In this document: in pieces, positions 6,703 to 10,847 of the stretch
How positions within the stretch are numbered: position 1 is the first letter of the stretch
Layout: each line of letters starts with the position of its first letter
Assembly (NCBI GenBank): GCA_900539525.1
Contig: UQCM01000078.1
Span: forward strand, 1-10,847
Direction: 5' to 3'
DNA length: 10,847 bases
From: an uncultured Blautia sp.
Lineage (GTDB): Bacteria; Bacillota; Clostridia; Lachnospirales; Lachnospiraceae
Translations under genes and position numbers: made by a program
The notes under the pieces: model-generated
Seen by the model: only the letters and a program-made list of their open reading frames with translations
What the model was told of the DNA's origin: nothing
Database searches by the model: none

Positions 6703-6993
6703 TTACTTCGCCTTACCGCTGAAACCATTTTGCCGGGCGTACTGACTGGCTTTCTGCCTGCGCTCCTCGCTGTATGGCGGCTGCAAGCGGATGGACAGCC
6801 GGGACTTGTCGATCAAATAGGACACGCCGCCCAGATGCTCCGGTTTTTCCAGCTGGCATAGGTCAGGATACTTTTTACTGAACGCAGCCAGTCGCTTTTT
6901 CAGCCCGGCATTGTAGGTGTAGATGCTGGCAGTGCTTTCTCCCTCGTTGAACAGGATGATGGTTTCTTTCTCAATCTTCGTCAATCTCGTCAT
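6703..6993 (-). CDS. Conserved-looking small protein of unknown function
   Basis: I do not recognise a named family. The 96-residue product starts MTRLTKIEKETIILFNEG. It is basic, soluble and rich in Lys, Arg and Tyr, with a central segment LEKPEHLGGVSYLIDKSRL and a C-terminal run of charged residues (SEERRQKASQYARQNG). It has no signal peptide or membrane segment. The ATG at 6993 is chosen because GGAGG lies 6 bases upstream; a TTG two codons earlier is also possible. The start lies inside the preceding gene (23-base overlap in another frame), so the two are probably co-translated. The good ribosome binding site and mobility-gene-like base composition suggest a real gene belonging to the element backbone rather than the cargo. 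A DNA-binding or regulatory role would fit its charge but is a guess. Confidence 0.7.
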   Translation of the reverse strand: MTRLTKIEKETIILFNEGESTASIYTYNAGLKKRLAAFSKKYPDLCQLEKPEHLGGVSYLIDKSRLSIRLQPPYSEERRQKASQYARQNGFSGKAK

Positions 6994-7264
6994 TGTCAAC
7001 CTCCATACTGCCGCCCACGATGCGATTCAGAATAGCCTTGTGCCGGTAATAGGCTTCCATCTCCAGCTTCATATTGTAGAAGAAGCAGCGATACCACTTT
7101 TCTACACCTTCGCTGTCCAGCTTCTCAGCCAGAACTTCCACGGCTTTCCTTCCGGCAGGGTCGGGAATCAGGTCTGCCACCTGATACAGACGATCCACCG
7201 TTGCTTCACGGTTGGGGCAGCCAAAGACAAACAGGATTTTCTTTTCACCAATGCTCATTTTCAT
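6971..7264 (-). CDS. Small protein of unknown function with acidic tail
   Basis: The 97-residue product starts MKMSIGEKKILFVFGCPNREATVDRLYQVADLI. The middle is helical (GRKAVEVLAEKLDSEGVEKWYRC), and it ends in an acidic tail of eleven residues (MEVDNDEIDED). There is no membrane segment or signal peptide. The phrase NREATVDRL followed by a helical stretch is faintly like TTRAP (transposon-transfer assisting) proteins, but I cannot confirm this. The start at 7264 has AAGGAGG 8 bases upstream. It follows the terminator at 7287-7334 and overlaps the next gene by 23 bases, so the pair forms a small transcription unit between the integration module and the cargo. No promoter was convincing in the short gap above it, so read-through is possible. 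Confidence 0.72.
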   Translation of the reverse strand: MKMSIGEKKILFVFGCPNREATVDRLYQVADLIPDPAGRKAVEVLAEKLDSEGVEKWYRCFFYNMKLEMEAYYRHKAILNRIVGGSMEVDNDEIDED

Positions 7265-7286
7265 AAAATAGTCCTCCTTGAAGTTG

Positions 7287-7334
7287 ATAAAAATAAAAGC
7301 GGCAGATAGTTCCCATAGGAATACCTGTCGCTTT
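7287..7334 (-). terminator. Strong Rho-independent terminator after the integration module
   Basis: On the minus strand AAAGCG...CGCTTT, CAG/CTG, GTA/TAT and TTCC/GGAA pair in register around a TATG loop (7296-7334), with one mismatch and one bulge. A T-rich run TTTTATTTTTAT follows (7287-7298). It lies directly after the CD1845-like gene and ends the recombinase operon. Confidence 0.82.
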
Positions 7335-7357
7335 GTGAACGATATGAAATTGTCGGG

Positions 7358-7645
7358 TCAGGACTTGATAAAATCACGCAGTCCGTAGTTTAAGTCTACA
7401 ATTCTTTCAATCAGCCATTCCGCTATCTGGGGGATGATGAAGATTGCAAAGCTGACTGCCAGCATTTTCAATGCTTCTATGCCAGTACACACTCCAAACA
7501 TCAGCCCGGCAAGTGTAACCATGAAGATAATCCCTGCCAGCAGGTCAAACAGGATAGCAGAAAAGGAAGTCAGAAAGATTGCCACCCATTGAATCAGGGT
7601 CACAACTGCTACCAGCGGCAACGCCAACAGCTTTATCAGAAACAT
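7358..7645 (-). CDS. CD1845-like small membrane protein
   Basis: Predicted integral membrane protein of 95 residues with two to three hydrophobic helices (about 5-28, 30-52 and 57-78), then WLIERIVDLNYGLRDFI as an amphipathic C-terminal end. The layout (Leu-rich N terminus, a turn after the second helix, IPQIAEWLIERI near the end) resembles the CD1845 family of small membrane proteins found in Clostridia conjugative and mobilizable elements. Function is unknown; a link to the cell envelope or the mating channel is inference. The ATG at 7645 has GGGGAGA upstream, running into the stop codon of the preceding gene, which ends only 2 bases before. A terminator follows the gene. Confidence 0.72.
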   Translation of the reverse strand: MFLIKLLALPLVAVVTLIQWVAIFLTSFSAILFDLLAGIIFMVTLAGLMFGVCTGIEALKMLAVSFAIFIIPQIAEWLIERIVDLNYGLRDFIKS

Positions 7646-7647
7646 GG

Positions 7648-7923
7648 CTATTTCTCCCCATTGACCTGTTCATAGGCTTCATGCTGAACAATTAACCCAG
7701 CAGAAAAGCCGTATTTGAAGTGGCTTTCGCTTTCTTCACATTGAGCGATTGCTGTCTGCGCCCGGAGTTCCTTCACCAGCTCATAGTCCTCTTTGCTGAG
7801 CCGCTGGGACAGCTGCTCCATCAGTTTCTCACAGGCTTTGACCGCCTTGCGGTATACTTCCGATGTAGGGACAACCGTTTCACATGGATAAAACCTCCCG
7901 CTGTACATTTCTTCCAAAATCAT
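7648..7923 (-). CDS. DUF6809-like small protein
   Basis: Soluble, mainly helical product of 91 residues, starting MILEEMYSGRFYPCE. The opening (LEEMYSGRFYP), the central LSKEDYELVKELRAQTAIAQ helix and the closing ESHFKYGFSAGLIVQHEAYE match my memory of the DUF6809 pattern in Firmicute mobile elements; no biochemical function is known. The start at 7923 has AAGGGAGGTG just upstream. It lies 14 bases after tnpV and 2 bases before the membrane protein gene, so it belongs to the recombinase operon. Family assignment is from recalled pattern and was not searched. Confidence 0.7.
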   Translation of the reverse strand: MILEEMYSGRFYPCETVVPTSEVYRKAVKACEKLMEQLSQRLSKEDYELVKELRAQTAIAQCEESESHFKYGFSAGLIVQHEAYEQVNGEK

Positions 7924-7937
7924 GACACCACCTCCCT

Positions 7938-8315
7938 TCAGCAGTAGATTAACTCTGCCTTGATGATTTCCTCAGCCCGGCTGCGGATGGAGTTCATGGA
8001 CTGCACCCACAACATCTGATTTTCAGCTTTCATGGCTTCGGTCACGCCCTCGGATTCTGCCATCTGACGGATAATCAAGTTTAGCCTGTCAGTTGCCTGT
8101 TCGTTCAGATCGGCAAGGACAGTGTGGAGCTTGCCGGACAAAAGCAGGTCACTGTAAACCATCGGGCGAAACTGTTTCGGATAGGACTGGTGCAGCCGTC
8201 CCCAGTGACCAATGGGGCGGTGTTCCTCCGGCAGCTTCAAATCCGGCACATAGTAATCGCCCACCAGCACATAGTCCATGCCGTTTTCGTGGATTCTCGG
8301 TTTTAACTCTTTCAT
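7938..8315 (-). CDS. tnpV: TnpV family transposon-encoded protein
   Basis: Product of 125 residues matching the TnpV family known from Tn4451/Tn4453-type elements: VGDYYVPDLKLPEE near the start, GHWGRLHQSYPKQF, the LLLSGKLHTVLADLNEQA helix and an end of AEEIIKAELIYC. Its role in transposition has not been defined for the family. The ATG at 8315 overlaps the recombinase stop codon (ATGA, 4 bases) and has AAGGAGG about 10 bases upstream, inside the recombinase gene. Direct coupling to a large serine recombinase is the arrangement seen in Tn4451 (tnpX-tnpV). Length is normal and the frame intact. Confidence 0.92.
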   Translation of the reverse strand: MKELKPRIHENGMDYVLVGDYYVPDLKLPEEHRPIGHWGRLHQSYPKQFRPMVYSDLLLSGKLHTVLADLNEQATDRLNLIIRQMAESEGVTEAMKAENQMLWVQSMNSIRSRAEEIIKAELIYC

Positions 8316-10717
8316 GCTGAAATTTCCTCCTTACTTTGGTTCTTTTTATGATAATCCTCCCTGCGTTTGGCAAGGTAGGCTTCATAACGCCTGATACCAT
8401 CGGGATCACCGGCTTCTGCCGCCGCTTTCATTTTCTGACGGGATTTTGTGGTTGCTTCGCTCTGGTATTTCCGCTTTTCAGCCAGCTGTCGGGCAGCTTC
8501 CGGGTCAGTCCTGGCAAGCTCAACCAGTGCATCGTGTTCAGCCTTGCGTTTGGCTGTCCGTGTGCGGGTATATTCAGCCTTACGCTCTGCCATCATAGCC
8601 GCATACTCCGGGTCTGACGCTATCCGGGCTTCTTCACGCTCCTTTTTGCGCTGCCGGGCTTCGGCTTCTTTGGCTTTCATTGCCGCCCATTGCTCGGCTG
8701 CTTCCGGGTCAGTTTTGGCTTTTTCTTTCAGCTCTGCTCGTGACAGTTTCTTTTTCCGGGTAGCTCGTTCTATACGCTTACGCTCGGCTTCCAGCAGCTT
8801 TTCCTGACGGATACGCTCCTTTTCACCCAACTGCCGGAGATATTCCGGGTCAGCTTCTCGGGCTTCCCGAATTTTCTGGCGGTACTTCTGGTTTCGCTCC
8901 CGCAGTTTGCTCAAATGCTGCTCATATTGGGCAATCGCTTCCGGATCACCGGCTTCTGCTGCCAGTCGCAGGGCTTCTATTTTCTGTTTCCTGCGTTCAT
9001 TGGCTCGTCTGCCTTTTTCCTGCTTTTTCCGTTTTTGCTCCGCATCTATGGCGGCAATCCGTTCTTCCTCGGACACAGTTCCAACAGGTGGGTAGTAGCT
9101 GCCGATGAAATTAAAGTGGATGTCGATGTTCTGCTGGCGGTAGATGGTGCGCCCGCCAGTTGCTTTGTGAACTTCCACCCGGTCGATGAAGGAGTAGAGC
9201 ATGGCATCGGTCAGTTCTGTGCAGTCACGGTATTTTCTGACCAGTGCCAGAAAACGCTCAGTATCCGCTTTCTTTACGGTTTCCTGCTGAATCTGGCTTT
9301 CCAGCTCCTGTACTCGCCGTTCCAGAAGAATTTGTTCTTCATCGTACTGCTGGATCATGCGCTGCGCCTGTCGTTCCGGCAGTACACCTTTCACGGAGCT
9401 TTCGTACAGGTTTTGAATCATGGTGTCCAGCTCTGCCATGCGCTTTCTGGCTTCTTCCAGTTCCCGCTGTCCGCTGTCTGTGTTCTTGCTCTGGTTTTCA
9501 TTCCAGATGCTTTTGAGCTGGGCAACAAACTCGGCTTCATTTTCAAGGGCATATTTGCTGACCGCTTGAATTGCCTGTAAAATTACCGCTTCCAGAACCG
9601 ATGTTTTGACAAAATGGGATACACATTGACCGACAGTATTCCGATAATTTCCGCACTGAAAAGCTGAATCTGAATCAAACCGTTTTCCGCTTTTCACCCT
9701 GTCCGGGCTGCAAAAATTCATCCTTGCGCCGCAGTCTGCACAGTAAATCAAGCCCGACAGACGGTGGGTATAGGTTCCATTGACTGCTTTCGGACGCTTC
9801 TGTAACCGCAGTTTATGGGCAATATTCCATGTGTCCTGTTCAATGATGGCTTCATGGGTATCGGGGAAAATCATCAGTTCATCGGCTGTGGCGGCTCTGC
9901 GCTGCTTCGTTTTGAAATTCTCGCAGATGGATTTGCCCAGTACCGTATGTCCCAGATATTCCTGCCTGTCCAGAATGTACCCTACGGTGGTTGCACTCCA
10001 GCGGTAGGGGTCTGCAACCTCGCTATGTCTGCAATTTTCAGGAAAATACTTGGCGGCATGAGCAGACGGTATCAGTATCTTTTCTGCTGACAGCATTTCA
10101 GCAATGGAAGTCACTCCAATGCCCTGACAAGCCAGACGGAAGATTTTCCTGACAACCTCGGCAGCCGGTTCATCCACGAGCAGCTGCTGCTTGTCATCTT
10201 TGGTGCGCTTGTATCCATAGGGGATAGAACCGCTGCACCTCATACCGTTCTTCATCCGGGCTTTGAATACCGCCTTGATTTTATTGCTGGTATCTTTCGC
10301 ATACCACTCGTTCATGATGTTCAAAAACGGGGTAAGGTCATTGTCTGAGGGGTTTGCGCTGTCCACGCTGTTGTTGATGGCGATAAACCGGATGCCCTTT
10401 TTCGGGAAAACAACCTCGGTATAGTAACCGACTTGCAGGTAGTTTCTGCCAAAACGGCTTAAATCCTTTACGATCAGGACAGCCACATGACCTGCTTCAA
10501 TTTCTTCCAGAAGGGCGTTAAAGCCGGGACGATTGAAGTTCGTACCGCTGTACCCATCGTCCGAAAAATGCCGGATATTTCTCATGCCATGCTGACGGGC
10601 ATATTCTTCAAGGTACATTTTCTGATTCTGGATACTGTTGGATTCTCCGACCTGTTCATCATCTCTGGACAGTCGCTCATACAACGCTGTGATTTTGATT
10701 TCTTCTTTCTTTGCCAC
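8312..10717 (-). CDS. Large serine recombinase with DUF4368 and long repeat tail
   Basis: Site-specific recombinase expected to excise the element as a circle and integrate it, like TnpX of Tn4451 and TndX of Tn5397. The product is 801 residues. The resolvase domain (about 8-160) has catalytic Ser17 in YERLSRDD and the KDLSRFGRNY segment (84-93). The recombinase domain follows (about 165-290), then a zinc ribbon (Cys326, Cys329, Cys355, Cys365), a coiled coil (about 415-490) and a DUF4368-like part (about 490-545). Relatives usually end near residue 550. Here a further 250 residues, rich in Lys, Arg, Glu and Ala, carry six repeats centred on DPE/DPD. The start is GTG at 10717, supported by AAGGGAGGT 8 bases upstream. 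It is first in an operon with tnpV and would be transcribed inward from the element end. Confidence 0.95.
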   Translation of the reverse strand: MAKKEEIKITALYERLSRDDEQVGESNSIQNQKMYLEEYARQHGMRNIRHFSDDGYSGTNFNRPGFNALLEEIEAGHVAVLIVKDLSRFGRNYLQVGYYTEVVFPKKGIRFIAINNSVDSANPSDNDLTPFLNIMNEWYAKDTSNKIKAVFKARMKNGMRCSGSIPYGYKRTKDDKQQLLVDEPAAEVVRKIFRLACQGIGVTSIAEMLSAEKILIPSAHAAKYFPENCRHSEVADPYRWSATTVGYILDRQEYLGHTVLGKSICENFKTKQRRAATADELMIFPDTHEAIIEQDTWNIAHKLRLQKRPKAVNGTYTHRLSGLIYCADCGARMNFCSPDRVKSGKRFDSDSAFQCGNYRNTVGQCVSHFVKTSVLEAVILQAIQAVSKYALENEAEFVAQLKSIWNENQSKNTDSGQRELEEARKRMAELDTMIQNLYESSVKGVLPERQAQRMIQQYDEEQILLERRVQELESQIQQETVKKADTERFLALVRKYRDCTELTDAMLYSFIDRVEVHKATGGRTIYRQQNIDIHFNFIGSYYPPVGTVSEEERIAAIDAEQKRKKQEKGRRANERRKQKIEALRLAAEAGDPEAIAQYEQHLSKLRERNQKYRQKIREAREADPEYLRQLGEKERIRQEKLLEAERKRIERATRKKKLSRAELKEKAKTDPEAAEQWAAMKAKEAEARQRKKEREEARIASDPEYAAMMAERKAEYTRTRTAKRKAEHDALVELARTDPEAARQLAEKRKYQSEATTKSRQKMKAAAEAGDPDGIRRYEAYLAKRREDYHKKNQSKEEISA
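8333..8962 (-). repeat. Six-unit repeat coding the recombinase C-terminal extension
   Basis: Residues about 586-795 of the recombinase contain six copies of a loose unit, a charged helix followed by (A/T/S)DP(E/D). The Asp of each DP lies at 591, 623, 670, 702, 738 and 771, so units are 32 to 47 residues long. Examples are AGDPEAIAQY, EADPEYLRQL, KTDPEAAEQW, ASDPEYAAMM, RTDPEAARQL and AGDPDGIRRY. Traces remain in the DNA: ATCACCGGCTTCTGC occurs near 8403 and again near 8944 on the plus strand, and GCTTCCGGGTCAGT near 8497 and 8699. The repeat probably grew by duplication. Confidence 0.8.
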
Positions 10718-10847
10718 GGTTTTAACCTCCCTTCGTTATGTACTTTTATCTCGTGTGACACACCCTTTCTCTATCCTCTCCAAGTATAGCCCTTCGGGTC
10801 AGTCACAACGTAGCTGCTGTGCATCTGCATCAGATTTGGTTTTACAA
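10718..10847. other. Recombinase upstream region, possible element end
   Basis: No supported gene. It holds a perfect GTGTG-A-CACAC inverted repeat (10753-10763), 36 bases before the recombinase GTG, and a weak minus-strand -10 box TATACT (10783-10788) without a good -35 partner. In Tn4451-type elements the recombinase lies next to one element end and its promoter forms on circularization, so an attachment site may lie here or just past the window edge. A minus-strand frame stays open from the edge to a TAG at 10771-10773 (25 codons), too short to call. Confidence 0.3.

Noticed and set aside
6540..6728. A 62-codon minus-strand frame between the small genes and the regulator.
   Set aside because: It overlaps the long hairpin and the operon promoter, lacks a good ribosome binding site and has no recognisable protein pattern.
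8915..9580. A 221-codon open frame on the plus strand.
   Set aside because: It lies antisense to the well-supported serine recombinase and resembles no family.
10771..10845. A 25-codon minus-strand frame open to the window edge, ending in TDPKGYTWRG.
   Set aside because: Too short to distinguish from chance. It could be the tail of a gene beyond the edge, which cannot be judged from this window.

Overview
The window looks like most of an integrative mobilizable element from a gut-type Clostridia (Lachnospiraceae/Ruminococcaceae-like Firmicute). The protein families (DUF4368-type large serine recombinase, TnpV, DUF6809, CD1845-like membrane protein, DUF3847, MobA/MobL relaxase) travel together in such elements, and almost every gene has a strong AGGAGG-type ribosome binding site. 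Every supported gene is on the minus strand, so transcription runs from the right end of the window towards the left. No rRNA, tRNA, CRISPR array or IS transposase is visible.

Reading in the direction of transcription: (1) 10847-7358 is the integration module. It holds an 801-residue serine recombinase with an unusual repeat-built C-terminal extension, tnpV, a DUF6809-like gene and a CD1845-like membrane protein gene. These are tightly spaced and end at a strong terminator (7287-7334). (2) 7264-6703 holds two small overlapping genes of unknown function. (3) 6702-2334 is an AT-richer cargo module: a small Cro/C1-type regulator, then the methyltransferase (mod) and restriction (res) subunits of a type III restriction-modification system. 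All three reading frames overlap. A near-consensus promoter precedes the cassette and a terminator follows it. (4) 2216-26 is the mobilization module: a DUF3847 gene, a hairpin-rich segment containing a candidate RSF1010-type origin of transfer (1859-1900), and a MobA/MobL relaxase gene.

The overall plan (recombinase, tnpV, cargo, relaxase) resembles Tn4451/Tn4453-type mobilizable transposons, with a type III R-M system where those carry a resistance gene. The recombinase would excise and integrate the element, the relaxase would nick oriT for transfer by a helper conjugation system, and the R-M cargo would protect the host from phage and stabilise the element. The points most worth a second look are the predicted oriT, the recombinase tail, the regulator-mod-res control region and the two unknown small proteins. 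Individually the main families are known. I do not see proof of a wholly new system.
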